Shown here: piece after piece, positions 1 to 8,426 of the stretch
How the letters are laid out: the number at the start of each line of letters is the position of its first letter
Numbering within the stretch: position 1 is the stretch's first letter
Source: an uncultured Flavobacteriales bacterium
Lineage (GTDB): Bacteria; Bacteroidota; Bacteroidia; Flavobacteriales_D; Sanyastnellaceae
DNA length: 64,000 nucleotides
Direction of reading: 5' to 3'
Assembly: GCA_938074325.1 (NCBI GenBank)
Contig: CALJFZ010000021.1
Coordinates: forward strand, 1-64,000
Position numbers and translations under genes: made by a program
The notes under the pieces: model-generated
Told to the model about the DNA's origin: nothing
Seen by the model: the letters and a program-made list of their open reading frames with translations, nothing else
The model's database searches: none

Positions 1-1
1 G

Positions 2-1111
2 TCCAACTTGAACGACGAAAGTTGCTTGTACACCGGTTGCATGGACACCGATGCGGACAACTACAATCCTCAAGCGAACACAGGCGATCAAATGGATGAA
101 TGCTTGTACACCGGTTGCATGGATGCGGATGCGGACAACTACGACGCTCAAGCCAATACCGGCGACCAAGCGGCACTGTGTGAGTACTTCGGTTGCATGG
201 ATGCAACGGCAGACAACTACGACGCTCAAGCCAATACCGGCGACCAAGTGGCACTGTGCGAGTACTCCGGTTGCATGGACGAGGCAGCAGACAACTACGA
301 TGCGCAAGCCAACACGGGCGACCAAGCGGCATTGTGTGAGTACGAGGGTTGTACGGATGCCGATGCGGACAACTACGACGCAGGCGCGAACGTAGAGGAC
401 GGATCATGCTTGTACACCGGTTGTATGGATGCTGAGGCCGACAACTACGATGCGCAGGCCAATACCGGCGATCAAGCGAGCCTCTGTCAGTACTCAGGTT
501 GCTCCGACGAGTTGGCTTCGAACTACGATGCCCAAGCGAACACGGGCGATCAGGATGCTTTGTGTGAATACCTCGGTTGCACCAACCCCGATGCGGATAA
601 CTTCAGCATTGGAGCCAACGTAGACGATGGGTCATGCATCGTAGGAGGTTGCATGTACCAAGCAGCATCCAACTACAACTCGGCGGCTACCTATGACAAT
701 GCGACGTGTGAATTCACATGTGCTGCCCAAGGGTGTACCGACGCGGCTGCATCGAACTACGACGCGAACGCCGATGAGGACAACGGTTCTTGCTTGTACG
801 CTGGCTGCACCAGCGTAGCTGCGACCAACTACAACCCGAACGCGTTCGGCGACGACGGTTCGTGTGAGTTCGCAGGCTGCATGAACGAGTTGGCTTGTAA
901 CTACGACGCTTCGGCCACTTCCGACGACGGTTCTTGCCTCATTGTAGGCTGCATGGACCCGGAGGGATTGAATTTTGATGCCGGCGCCAACTTCCCAGGC
1001 GGTTGCGATTACCCAGATGCATGTCCGGGTGACATCAACGGTGACTTGTTCATCGACGTAAGCGACCTCCTCACGTTCTTCCAGTACTACGGAACCGCGT
1101 GCCCAGAGTAA
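2..1111 (+). CDS. Cys-rich tandem-repeat surface protein, 5' end outside window
   Basis: The frame is open from the window edge, and the TTG at base 8 is only the first start codon inside the window, so this is the C-terminal part of a longer protein. It consists of about 13 units of 24-28 residues with the pattern GC(M/T)DxxADNYDxxAN..., each with two or three Cys and several Asp/Asn, separated by CxYxG joints. The last 30 residues (CPGDINGDLFIDVSDLLTFF) look like a single dockerin/EF-hand-type loop followed by a YG..C end. Several units are nearly identical at DNA level, which leaves other frames open as shadow ORFs. The repeats resemble those in the 1288-aa protein at 29.9 kb. An extracellular, possibly Ca-binding, stalk or adhesin is inferred. 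No catalytic domain is visible and no classical T9SS C-terminal domain is present. Confidence 0.8.
   Translation, partial: SNLNDESCLYTGCMDTDADNYNPQANTGDQMDECLYTGCMDADADNYDAQANTGDQAALCEYFGCMDATADNYDAQANTGDQVALCEYSGCMDEAADNYDAQANTGDQAALCEYEGCTDADADNYDAGANVEDGSCLYTGCMDAEADNYDAQANTGDQASLCQYSGCSDELASNYDAQANTGDQDALCEYLGCTNPDADNFSIGANVDDGSCIVGGCMYQAASNYNSAATYDNATCEFTCAAQGCTDAAASNYDANADEDNGSCLYAGCTSVAATNYNPNAFGDDGSCEFAGCMNELACNYDASATSDDGSCLIVGCMDPEGLNFDAGANFPGGCDYPDACPGDINGDLFIDVSDLLTFFQYYGTACPE
14..1018 (+). repeat. In-frame coding tandem repeats, 72-78 bp units
   Basis: About 13 direct repeats encode the GCMDxxADNYDAQANTGDQ-type units of the first CDS. The first seven are the most alike, and blocks such as gacaactacgacgctcaagc recur almost unchanged, while the later units have diverged. 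The spacing is a multiple of three, so gain or loss of units would keep the frame. Confidence 0.8.
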
Positions 1112-1155
1112 CGAACCATACCATTTGGACCAACCATCCAAATTTCACTTGATAG

Positions 1156-1190
1156 AGAGAGTCGCCCCATTCCGGGCGGCTCTTTCTTTT
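1156..1190 (+). terminator. Rho-independent terminator after the repeat protein
   Basis: A 10-bp stem (agagtcgccc / gggcggctct, one G-U pair) with a six-base loop is followed by a T-rich tract (ttctttt). It lies about 45 bp after the stop codon of the repeat protein and before the BNR protein. Confidence 0.75.
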
Positions 1191-1218
1191 CCCAGCTGTC
1201 GCTCCCTTACTTTTGGAC

Positions 1219-4200
1219 ATGCGCCAAATTCCCGCTCGCTTTTTGACCGTTGCAATCTTGCTGCTTTCTGCAACCGCATTCGCCCAACATGTACCTCAAA
1301 CAACTTACCGTCCTGGGGCCGATGCGCCGGCTTGGGTGCAGTTGATGTACAGCGAAGGAGCGTCGTACGAGGAGGTGCGTTCGGCGTACGAGGCGTACTA
1401 CGCGGACCATGCATTCGCAAAGAATCGCGACACCCAATTCTACAAACGATGGATGCGCAATGCGCAGCTGCCAGCATCCCAGGTTTCGCACGCTTACGCA
1501 GTGGCCCACGCTGAAGCAGCCAATCGCCTCACCGGTGAGTGGGAGGAAATGGGGCCATGGAGCTACGACCCAGAAGTCGCCATGCAATTCCAAGTCCAAA
1601 GCCCGGGAGCATGCCACGTGTACACAGTCGAACAGTCGGCCTCGAACCACGAGGTGGTTTGGTGTGGGACCGCGACAGCCGGAGCGTGGAAAAGCGAGGA
1701 TCACGGAGCGCATTGGGAATTGATGACACGAGACCTACCGCTCACCAGCGTATACAGCGTCGCCATTCACCCCTTGGATCCGGACAATGTATTCGTGGGG
1801 TCTGGTTCGGGCCAACTCTGGCGCACGACTGACGGCGGGTTGACGTGGGAAGAATGCGGCAATTCGACGTTCCAAGGTGCTGATCGGTGGTACCGCGACG
1901 TTATTTTTTCGCCCGTGGTGGAAGGAGCCGAGCCCCAACTCTTTGCGGCCACGAATTACGGCCTCTTCCGCAGCGAGGATGGAGGTGAAACGATGCTGCA
2001 AGTGGCCTCAGGAGAGTACATGGAATTGGCCTTTCACCCGACCGATCCGAGCATTTGCTACACCATCCAACTCTTAGGAGAGAGCACGGTATTCAAACGT
2101 TCCACCGACGGCGGTGCATCCTTTGCCACGGGGGCTTCGGGTTGGCCAAGCGTCGGCAGCGATGACGGACAACGCCGATGTGAACTGGCGGTAACACCCG
2201 CCGATCCGGACCGAGTCGTCGTGCTCGCAGCTGGCTCAACAGCGAATGGGGGTGGGCTGTACGGCATTTACCAGAGCTACGATGCCGGTGAGAATTTCGA
2301 GTTCATGTGCTGTGGTAACGGTCCTGGCGGTCCATGGGAAGCCGGTACGAATCCCAACATTTTAGGTTGGAGCGAGGACGGAACCGGCGACGGGGGGCAG
2401 TACTATTACGATTTAGCCCTCGACGTGAGCCCCACCGATGCCGATCGGCAGTTTGCAGCAGGCATTTGCGTTTGGCGTTCGGAGACCGGTGGGTCCGATT
2501 GGTCGCTCAACGGCCACTGGGTGACGTGGGCCGGCGAATTCACGGCGGACCGCTACACACACGCTGACGTGCACGATATTCAGTTCTTCACGCGGGCCGA
2601 TGGCACCGTGGACCTGTGGGTGGCTTCGGACGGTGGCTTGTACTACTCAGCCGACGAAGGCGACCACATGGAGCCGCGCATGTATGGATTGCACGGGACA
2701 GATTTCTGGGGTTGGCAGTCGGGCTGGCGCGGACCGGATGTCATGGTGGGTGGTACGTACCACAACGGCACCTTGATCCGCAACGCCGACTTGTACCATT
2801 GGGGCTCCGATGAAGACAGTTCGGGGGGCTGGCTTGCAGAACTCGCCGGGGACAACTTCCGCGGCTTCATCAATCCCGGCGACGCGACGCGTGGCTACCA
2901 TGACGGCGGGGCTTTCCGGTTCACCAACGACAGGTTTGATCGCATCGACGCGATGCCGTTCGACGGTTCGAAAAAGCCCAACACGGCTTACTGGTTCGGC
3001 GAATACGGCAACCTTGAGTGGGATCCGACGTGCTATAACTGCATGTACAGCCCCGTCGGATCGGAACTTTGGTATTCGGAGGACGGCGGCGCTAGCTGGG
3101 TACTGATCAACGATTTTGGCGGAGAGAAAATCATCTCGGTCAAGGTCAGCCCACGCGACCGCAACCGGATCTATGTGAGCCACAAGCAAAGCGGTTCGCT
3201 GTGGCGCGTGCACCGCTCGACGGACGGCGGCGCGACATGGGAATTGGCCTCCCCGACGCCAGGCGAAAACGGGAACAACAACAACCAACCCATTTACCTC
3301 GATGTCGACGGGACCGATCCCGACAAACTTTGGTGCGTACTCACCGGCAATCAAAACGGCCACAAAATTTTGCGTTCCGGGGATGCAGGTGAAACGTGGG
3401 AGGATTGGTCAACGGCGACCATTGCCGGCCAGCGGGTCGTCAGCCTCGCTCACCAGCGCGGCACCAACGGTGGCGTGTACATTGGCACCACGCAGGCGGT
3501 TTATTACCGCGACGCCGAGATGGATGACTGGTTGCTGTACAATACTGGTTTGCCCATGATCAACGTAAGCACCTTCCTTCAAGCCGATTACTGCGGCGGG
3601 CACATCCGCACCGCCGGCACCCGCGGCGTGCACCAGGCGGAGTTTTACGCGCCGTCCGAGGTGCTGTCTGGATTCATGGCGGACCGCACACACATCAATT
3701 TGGCTTCGCCCTGCCAGGCCTCACCCGTTCATTTTTCGGCAGTACCGGTTGCTCTTTGCGATGGCGCAACGTATACATGGGAATTCCCTGGGGGCGTTCT
3801 TTTGGAGGACAACGGGGCCGAGGCGTTGGTCGCATACGAGGCGGAAGGTGTATTTCCGGTCACGTTGTTGGTGACGGATGCCTCTGGCAATTCGGACGCA
3901 TGGACATGGGAAGCCATGGTTGAAGTGGTCAACGAGCCGGTGGTCCCTGAGTCGGGCCTTTCAGAAGATTTCAATGGTCCGCAGTTTCCGCCAGCCAATT
4001 GGCGCTTGGAGGTCAATGGTCACGCGTGGGAGCACGCATGGGATTTGATTGAAACCGAGAACGGCGTGGCCCAATTCCCCAATTATTGGGTCAACACAGA
4101 GGGCGCTTACGATTTGCTCATCACACCGGCGTTCGATCCCACAGGCTTCTCGGAGGTTACCTTTGATGTGGCCCACCGCATGTATTCATCCTATGTCGAT

Positions 4201-4707
4201 GGCTTGGAGGTCTGGGGCCGTCCGGGCGGTGCCAGTGAGTGGACGGTTCTATGGTCGGCGTATGGAGAGGAGCTTTCCGTTGACGACTGCTATACCTGGT
4301 TCTGGTACGATACAAGCGGCACCATCCAATGGGCCAACCATGGCATTGAACTTCCAGCGGATTGGACGAGCGGCGCCGAGACGTGCCTGGAGGTGGCGTT
4401 TGTCAACGTAGGAGGCTACGGCAATCACACGTGGATTGACAATGTGAACATTGGCGGAATCAACAGCGTGCCTGAAGTCCAAGCCAACGCCGTGCAGTTG
4501 TTCCCGAATCCGAACAATGGACGGTGCGACCTCGTGATTCCGGAACAAGCTGTGGGCGCTGGCTACCGCGTGTACGACGGGGCAGGGCGTCAAGTCGCTT
4601 CCGGTCAATTGAATCAGGTCCGAACGGCATTGGACTTGCAATTGGGTACGGGCTTGTACCATGTGCACGTGGACGGGTTAGTGGGGGTGAAATGGGCCAT
4701 TCGCTGA
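1219..4707 (+). CDS. Secreted BNR/sortilin-like beta-propeller protein with PKD and T9SS sorting domain
   Basis: I place the start at ATG 1219, giving 1162 aa and a clean signal peptide (MRQIPARFLTVAILLLSATA). The track's TTG at 1213 adds only two residues. The body has many Asp-box motifs (S.DGG.TW, e.g. STDGGATWELA, RSGDAGETWE), typical of BNR/VPS10-sortilin propellers of the exo-alpha-sialidase or xyloglucanase fold. Near residues 820-890 there is a PKD-like domain (YTWEFPGG...PVTLLVTDASG), then a MAM/'choice-of-anchor'-like beta-sandwich, and at the end a T9SS type A domain beginning VQLFPNPNNGRCDL. The protein is therefore probably exported by T9SS and bound to the surface or released. 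The substrate cannot be told from sequence, and Asp-box propellers are not all enzymes. mnmH follows after 4 bp. Confidence 0.85.
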   Translation: MRQIPARFLTVAILLLSATAFAQHVPQTTYRPGADAPAWVQLMYSEGASYEEVRSAYEAYYADHAFAKNRDTQFYKRWMRNAQLPASQVSHAYAVAHAEAANRLTGEWEEMGPWSYDPEVAMQFQVQSPGACHVYTVEQSASNHEVVWCGTATAGAWKSEDHGAHWELMTRDLPLTSVYSVAIHPLDPDNVFVGSGSGQLWRTTDGGLTWEECGNSTFQGADRWYRDVIFSPVVEGAEPQLFAATNYGLFRSEDGGETMLQVASGEYMELAFHPTDPSICYTIQLLGESTVFKRSTDGGASFATGASGWPSVGSDDGQRRCELAVTPADPDRVVVLAAGSTANGGGLYGIYQSYDAGENFEFMCCGNGPGGPWEAGTNPNILGWSEDGTGDGGQYYYDLALDVSPTDADRQFAAGICVWRSETGGSDWSLNGHWVTWAGEFTADRYTHADVHDIQFFTRADGTVDLWVASDGGLYYSADEGDHMEPRMYGLHGTDFWGWQSGWRGPDVMVGGTYHNGTLIRNADLYHWGSDEDSSGGWLAELAGDNFRGFINPGDATRGYHDGGAFRFTNDRFDRIDAMPFDGSKKPNTAYWFGEYGNLEWDPTCYNCMYSPVGSELWYSEDGGASWVLINDFGGEKIISVKVSPRDRNRIYVSHKQSGSLWRVHRSTDGGATWELASPTPGENGNNNNQPIYLDVDGTDPDKLWCVLTGNQNGHKILRSGDAGETWEDWSTATIAGQRVVSLAHQRGTNGGVYIGTTQAVYYRDAEMDDWLLYNTGLPMINVSTFLQADYCGGHIRTAGTRGVHQAEFYAPSEVLSGFMADRTHINLASPCQASPVHFSAVPVALCDGATYTWEFPGGVLLEDNGAEALVAYEAEGVFPVTLLVTDASGNSDAWTWEAMVEVVNEPVVPESGLSEDFNGPQFPPANWRLEVNGHAWEHAWDLIETENGVAQFPNYWVNTEGAYDLLITPAFDPTGFSEVTFDVAHRMYSSYVDGLEVWGRPGGASEWTVLWSAYGEELSVDDCYTWFWYDTSGTIQWANHGIELPADWTSGAETCLEVAFVNVGGYGNHTWIDNVNIGGINSVPEVQANAVQLFPNPNNGRCDLVIPEQAVGAGYRVYDGAGRQVASGQLNQVRTALDLQLGTGLYHVHVDGLVGVKWAIR

Positions 4708-4711
4708 GCAA

Positions 4712-5755
4712 ATGAGGGAAGCATCGGTCCAACGCGCCCCTGGGCAATGGCTTTTTCGCCATCCCCACATCATTCTGGATACCCGTTCTCCGGGCGAATA
4801 TGAGAAGGGGCACATTTCCGGTGCCATCTCTTTTCCGCTGTTTGATAACGACGAACGAGCCGTCATTGGCACCCTGTACAAGCAGCAAGGCAAAGACGCG
4901 GCTGTTGAGCAGGGATTGGAATACGTTGGACCGAAAATGACGGAGTTTGTCCGCCAAGCCAAGGAGCTGCATGCATCACAGCCTGAACCGCTGCCCCTGG
5001 TTGTGCACTGTTGGCGCGGAGGGATGCGGTCGGGATCGGTGTCGTGGCTGCTTGAAACGGCGGGGCTGGACATCATCAAAATCGAAGGCGGATACAAGGC
5101 CTACAGGGCATGGGCACGGGATGATTTTGCGAGCATCCCCAACCTGCGCATTCTCGGTGGCATGACCGGCGTGGGCAAGACACAAATCATCAAGGCCATG
5201 CGCGATATGGGAGCGCAGGTGGTGGATTTGGAAGGCCGAGCTGGGCATCTGGGCTCGGCCTTTGGGAACCTCGCACGCACGCCTCAGCCGACGTCCGAAC
5301 AATTCAGCAACGATTGCCACAAGGACGTGGTTGTTTTGGATTCGGAGCGACCGATTTGGATGGAGAATGAAAGCCGGGCCATTGGTAAGGTGCACCAGCC
5401 CCAGGAGTTGTTTGATGCCTTGCGCATCGCTCCAGTTTGGGCGGTGATGAGGTCGGAAGAAGAGCGCGTTGATGAACTCTGCCGTGTTTACGGTGAGGCC
5501 GATGTGGAGGCGCTGAAACAGGCATTTATTCGCATCCGCGAAAAATTGGGCGGACTGCGCATGCAGGAGGCCATCGATGCGTTGGATGCCGGAGACCTAC
5601 GTTCTGCGGCTGCCATTGGATTGGCCTATTACGACAAACTTTACAAGCATACGCGCGAGCGCTACCCTCGGGCGCATTACGAACATGTGGACTGCCAAGG
5701 GTTGAGTTTTAAGGCTGCGGCACAGGCCATACTTGCGGAAGCTGGGGAGGAGTAG
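4712..5755 (+). CDS. mnmH: tRNA 2-selenouridine synthase
   Basis: MnmH (SelU/YbbB) replaces sulfur by selenium in 2-thiouridine at the wobble position of Lys, Glu and Gln tRNAs, via a geranylated intermediate, using selenophosphate. The 347-aa product has an N-terminal rhodanese domain with the catalytic Cys100 in VVHCWRGGMRSGS. A P-loop follows at residues 149-157 (GGMTGVGKT). Length and order match the family (E. coli 364 aa). The ATG lies 4 bp after the stop of the propeller gene, and the stop codon overlaps the region of the selD reading frame. Adjacency to selD means donor and user of selenophosphate are made together. No selA, selB or selC is in the window, so selenocysteine use cannot be inferred. 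Confidence 0.95.
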   Translation: MREASVQRAPGQWLFRHPHIILDTRSPGEYEKGHISGAISFPLFDNDERAVIGTLYKQQGKDAAVEQGLEYVGPKMTEFVRQAKELHASQPEPLPLVVHCWRGGMRSGSVSWLLETAGLDIIKIEGGYKAYRAWARDDFASIPNLRILGGMTGVGKTQIIKAMRDMGAQVVDLEGRAGHLGSAFGNLARTPQPTSEQFSNDCHKDVVVLDSERPIWMENESRAIGKVHQPQELFDALRIAPVWAVMRSEEERVDELCRVYGEADVEALKQAFIRIREKLGGLRMQEAIDALDAGDLRSAAAIGLAYYDKLYKHTRERYPRAHYEHVDCQGLSFKAAAQAILAEAGEE

Positions 5756-5778
5756 TGCGTACCTTGCGTGATCAAACA

Positions 5779-6822
5779 ATGCCCATGGACTCCATTCGAT
5801 TGACTCAATTTTCCCACGGCGCCGGTTGTGGGTGCAAATTATCTCCGGCGGTGCTGCATGAAATCCTCTCCGGTGTGGACCGGTCCGAGGTTTTTCCTGA
5901 TTTGATCATCGGGAATGACACCAAGGACGATGCGGCCGTTGTGGACCTAGGCGACGGCACCGGCATCATTTCGACGACCGACTTTTTCATGCCCATTGTG
6001 GACGATCCACGCACGTTTGGGCGCATCGCTGCAGCCAATGCCATTAGTGACATTTACGCCATGGGGGGGACACCGCTCATGGCCATTGCCATTTTGGGCT
6101 GGCCTCTGGGTAAAATTCCAGAAAGTGCTGCGAGTGCTGTAGTGGACGGCGGACGATCCATCTGTTCCGAGGCGGGTATTCCGCTAGCAGGTGGGCACAG
6201 CATCGACAGCCCTGAACCCATCTTCGGGCTTGCGGTGACCGGTCGCGTTCCGCTGAAAAACCTCAAAGCCAATGCTTCGGCCGTGGAGGGAGATCGGTTG
6301 TATTTGACGAAGCCGCTGGGCGTAGGTATGTTGACTACTGCTCAGAAAAAAGGCGTGGTCGAGAAGGAGGATTTGGATCTCGCCGTGCAGTCCATGCAGC
6401 AATTGAATGCAATAGGCGCCGAATTGTCCCGCATTGACGGTGTCCATGCGATGACGGATGTGACTGGTTTTGGTCTGCTCGGTCATTTGGTGGAAATGTG
6501 CGAAGGCTCGGGTTTGCAAGCGCAACTTGACGCCAGCGCGGTTTCATTGCTCAGTGGCGACCGGTTGCGTCATTACCACAGCCTGGGTTGTGTGCCCGGC
6601 GGCTCGAAGCGCAATTGGGCGAGCTACGGACACCATGTGAGCGCAGTGGAAGGGTTTGATCGAGATGTGCTGTGTGATCCGCAGACCAGCGGCGGACTCT
6701 TGATTTCTGTTTGCCCGGATTACACAGGGGAGGTTGAAGCCATTCTGCGACAGGCGCACTTGCCGTACCAGAGTATTGGGGGCTTGGTTAGCGCGCAAGG
6801 AGAGGACTTGGTTATGCTCTGA
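5779..6822 (+). CDS. selD: Selenide, water dikinase (selenophosphate synthase)
   Basis: SelD makes selenophosphate from selenide and ATP. The N-terminal HGAGCGCK carries the catalytic Cys/Lys pair. With the ATG at 5779 these become Cys17 and Lys20 and the protein is 347 aa, the same numbering and length as E. coli SelD, which is why I prefer this start to the GTG at 5755 given in the ORF track. ATG 5785 is also possible. It is the Cys, not the Sec, form. AIRS-type ATP-binding features (NDTKDDAAV, AGGHSID) and the C-terminal DPQTSGGLL motif are present. It is downstream of, and presumably co-transcribed with, mnmH. Confidence 0.95.
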   Translation: MPMDSIRLTQFSHGAGCGCKLSPAVLHEILSGVDRSEVFPDLIIGNDTKDDAAVVDLGDGTGIISTTDFFMPIVDDPRTFGRIAAANAISDIYAMGGTPLMAIAILGWPLGKIPESAASAVVDGGRSICSEAGIPLAGGHSIDSPEPIFGLAVTGRVPLKNLKANASAVEGDRLYLTKPLGVGMLTTAQKKGVVEKEDLDLAVQSMQQLNAIGAELSRIDGVHAMTDVTGFGLLGHLVEMCEGSGLQAQLDASAVSLLSGDRLRHYHSLGCVPGGSKRNWASYGHHVSAVEGFDRDVLCDPQTSGGLLISVCPDYTGEVEAILRQAHLPYQSIGGLVSAQGEDLVML

Positions 6823-6848
6823 CAATCTCTTTCTTGAAATGATGCGAA

Positions 6849-6888
6849 CAAAAAAAAACCGCCGGCTCGAAGGAGCCGGCGGTTCGCC
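6849..6888 (-). terminator. Strong terminator shared by selD and the rhodopsin gene
   Basis: A perfect 12-bp stem (aaccgccggctc / gagccggcggtt) with a GAAG loop lies between the convergent selD and rhodopsin genes. Read on the minus strand it is followed by eight or more T, so it is a classical terminator for the rhodopsin transcript. On the plus strand the T tract is poor (cgccttt), so its effect on selD is probably weaker. Confidence 0.9.
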
Positions 6889-6912
6889 TTTCAGGACGTT
6901 TCAATTTCTGAA

Positions 6913-7635
6913 TTAGTCTTTGCTAACAGCCAAGCTGTAGATGACCAATCCGAAGCCGATTTTGTTGATTGCGTCACCGATGTTGTAAACAACGTCCATG
7001 TTGAGTCCGATTCCATCAACGAAATCGTACCAACCGTCGGTGCCGATCATGTAACCGAGTGGGTAGATGCCCCAACCGATCAAGACGAACTTGCAGAGGA
7101 TGTTGTGTGCACGCTGAACACCAGCAGAAGACTTGTCAGCCAACGCTTTCGCTTCACCGAACATGATTAGGTACACGATGTAGAAGTACGCGAGACCAGA
7201 GAACAAGCCCCACATTGCTGGGCCGGTTCCAGTGGTGTAAACCGCCTCTCCGAGGTAACCTGTAACAAGCATCACAACTGACGCCCAGATCAATTTCCAA
7301 AGCAAGCCTGTTTGTGCACCGGCTGCCTTCAAAATCAAGTAGAATTCAACGCACATCAACGGAACTGTTAAGGTCCAGTCAACATAACGGAAGAACGTTG
7401 GTGACTCACCTACTTCGCTCCAGTAGTCGCGCATGTAGTAGTAGTGTACAGCGGCAATGAAGGTGATCAAGCCACTGACCAACAAAGAAGTTTTCCATTT
7501 TCCTTCGACCATGTTGATTGAAAGGAAAAAGAATGCAGAAGCTGCCATCATGGCCATGCATCCTACGAAGAACGTAAAGCCTACGTAGTCGTCTGCTGGC
7601 ATCGCTTTAATTGCAGCGAGAATAAAAGAAGTCAT
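6913..7635 (-). CDS. Proteorhodopsin, green-tuned light-driven proton pump
   Basis: This is a 240-aa seven-helix microbial rhodopsin. Helix C reads RYVDWTLTVPLMCVEFYLIL. Relative to the classical green proteorhodopsin, Asp86 corresponds to D97 (Schiff-base counterion), Thr90 to T101, Glu97 to E108 (proton donor) and His64 to H75, giving the D-T-E pattern of outward proton pumps. Met94 sits at the spectral-tuning position 105, where Leu or Met gives green and Gln blue absorption. The retinal Lys is Lys225 in DAINKIGFG. There is no long cleavable leader. The gene stands alone between its own upstream region and a strong terminator. No carotenoid or 15,15'-dioxygenase (blh) gene is in the window, so retinal must be supplied from elsewhere. 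Function is well supported by residues; wavelength is inferred. Confidence 0.97.
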   Translation of the reverse strand: MTSFILAAIKAMPADDYVGFTFFVGCMAMMAASAFFFLSINMVEGKWKTSLLVSGLITFIAAVHYYYMRDYWSEVGESPTFFRYVDWTLTVPLMCVEFYLILKAAGAQTGLLWKLIWASVVMLVTGYLGEAVYTTGTGPAMWGLFSGLAYFYIVYLIMFGEAKALADKSSAGVQRAHNILCKFVLIGWGIYPLGYMIGTDGWYDFVDGIGLNMDVVYNIGDAINKIGFGLVIYSLAVSKD

Positions 7636-7759
7636 GTGTTTGGGTTTTGGTTACTGATAGATATCGTGTCCTGAAAACATCGAATTAACATCTGCTAACA
7701 GAGTTTGTTCAAGGCAATCTAGAAAATGTTAAACAATCCCAACAAAAAACCTGCTAAAG

Positions 7760-8350
7760 TTATGATTTTAAGCTGTTTATAAGTTCGAAAAGTTTGTGAG
7801 TTGGCAGGCCCATGACGGTAAAATAGGAGCCTTGCATCCCGGTGACACCAGCGAATCCGATCATATCTTGTACTCCGTACCCCCCTGCCTTGTCATAAGG
7901 ATGGTAACGGTCGATGTAGTGTTCAATCCAAGTCCGATCAAGGGTACGAAAGGTCACATCGCAGGTGTCAACAACAGAGCGAATGCCGGATTGTTTCGTG
8001 GTCACGGCAATGCCTGAAGCCACAGTGTGGGTCCGACCGCTCAATCGCTCGAGCATGCCAATTGCCTCGTCCCGGTCTCGGGGCTTCTGCAGCACCTCGT
8101 CGCCAAGCAAAACGACCGTGTCGCCTGTGATCAACACATCGTCCGGTTCTAGTTCTTCCCAATACGCCTCGGCCTTCAACCGCGTGACGTATTCTGCAAT
8201 GGCAGGACCGGTGATTTCATCGGGGAAGGATTCGTCGACGTCTTTCAGCCAGGTCACTGGCGCAAGTTCGAGGCCTTTGACCAATTCCAACCTCCGTGGC
8301 GATTGGCTCGCAAGGATGACGCGCTTTCCGTTCAAATGTGGGTACAGCAT
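7760..8350 (-). CDS. maf: Maf-family nucleoside triphosphate pyrophosphatase
   Basis: This 196-aa protein begins [20 protein letters not shown]. The ATG at 8350 fits the family better than the track's start at 8389, whose 13 extra residues are unrelated to Maf. The SxSPRR motif near the N-terminus, the GDTVV segment with the catalytic Asp and the [10 protein letters not shown] motif are all present. Maf proteins hydrolyse dTTP/UTP or modified nucleotides to monophosphates and clear non-canonical nucleotides. The gene is divergent from guaA with only 76 bp between start codons. A TATTTTTG promoter-like element lies just 4 bp before the ATG. Confidence 0.92.
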   Translation of the reverse strand: MLYPHLNGKRVILASQSPRRLELVKGLELAPVTWLKDVDESFPDEITGPAIAEYVTRLKAEAYWEELEPDDVLITGDTVVLLGDEVLQKPRDRDEAIGMLERLSGRTHTVASGIAVTTKQSGIRSVVDTCDVTFRTLDRTWIEHYIDRYHPYDKAGGYGVQDMIGFAGVTGMQGSYFTVMGLPTHKLFELINSLKS

Positions 8351-8399
8351 GGTGCAAAAATACCGGTTGCAGAGCGCCCATCCTCCCAAGGCGTCGAAC

Positions 8400-8407
8400 T
8401 ACCTTTG
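8400..8407 (+). promoter_or_regulatory. Bacteroidota-type -7 element for guaA
   Basis: TACCTTTG is an exact match to the TAnnTTTG consensus of Bacteroidota, 19 bp before the guaA ATG. I found no convincing TTG element at the expected distance upstream, so this is a partial promoter call. Confidence 0.5.
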
Positions 8408-8426
8408 CGGCTTCACAACGACGCCC

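Noticed and set aside
14-1018. Regularly spaced repeats at the window start as CRISPR
   Set aside because: Repeats are contiguous, multiples of three and translate into the same Cys-rich unit.
2647-3363. 238-aa ORF on the minus strand
   Set aside because: Antisense to the BNR propeller gene.
7636-7759. Promoter of the rhodopsin gene
   Set aside because: Only weak candidates (e.g. TAGATTGC) and no exact TAnnTTTG with a correctly spaced TTG; nothing else recognisable in this 124-bp gap.
7965-8426. 154-codon N-terminal extension of guaA
   Set aside because: It is antisense to maf and has no amidotransferase similarity; GuaA begins at [12 protein letters not shown].
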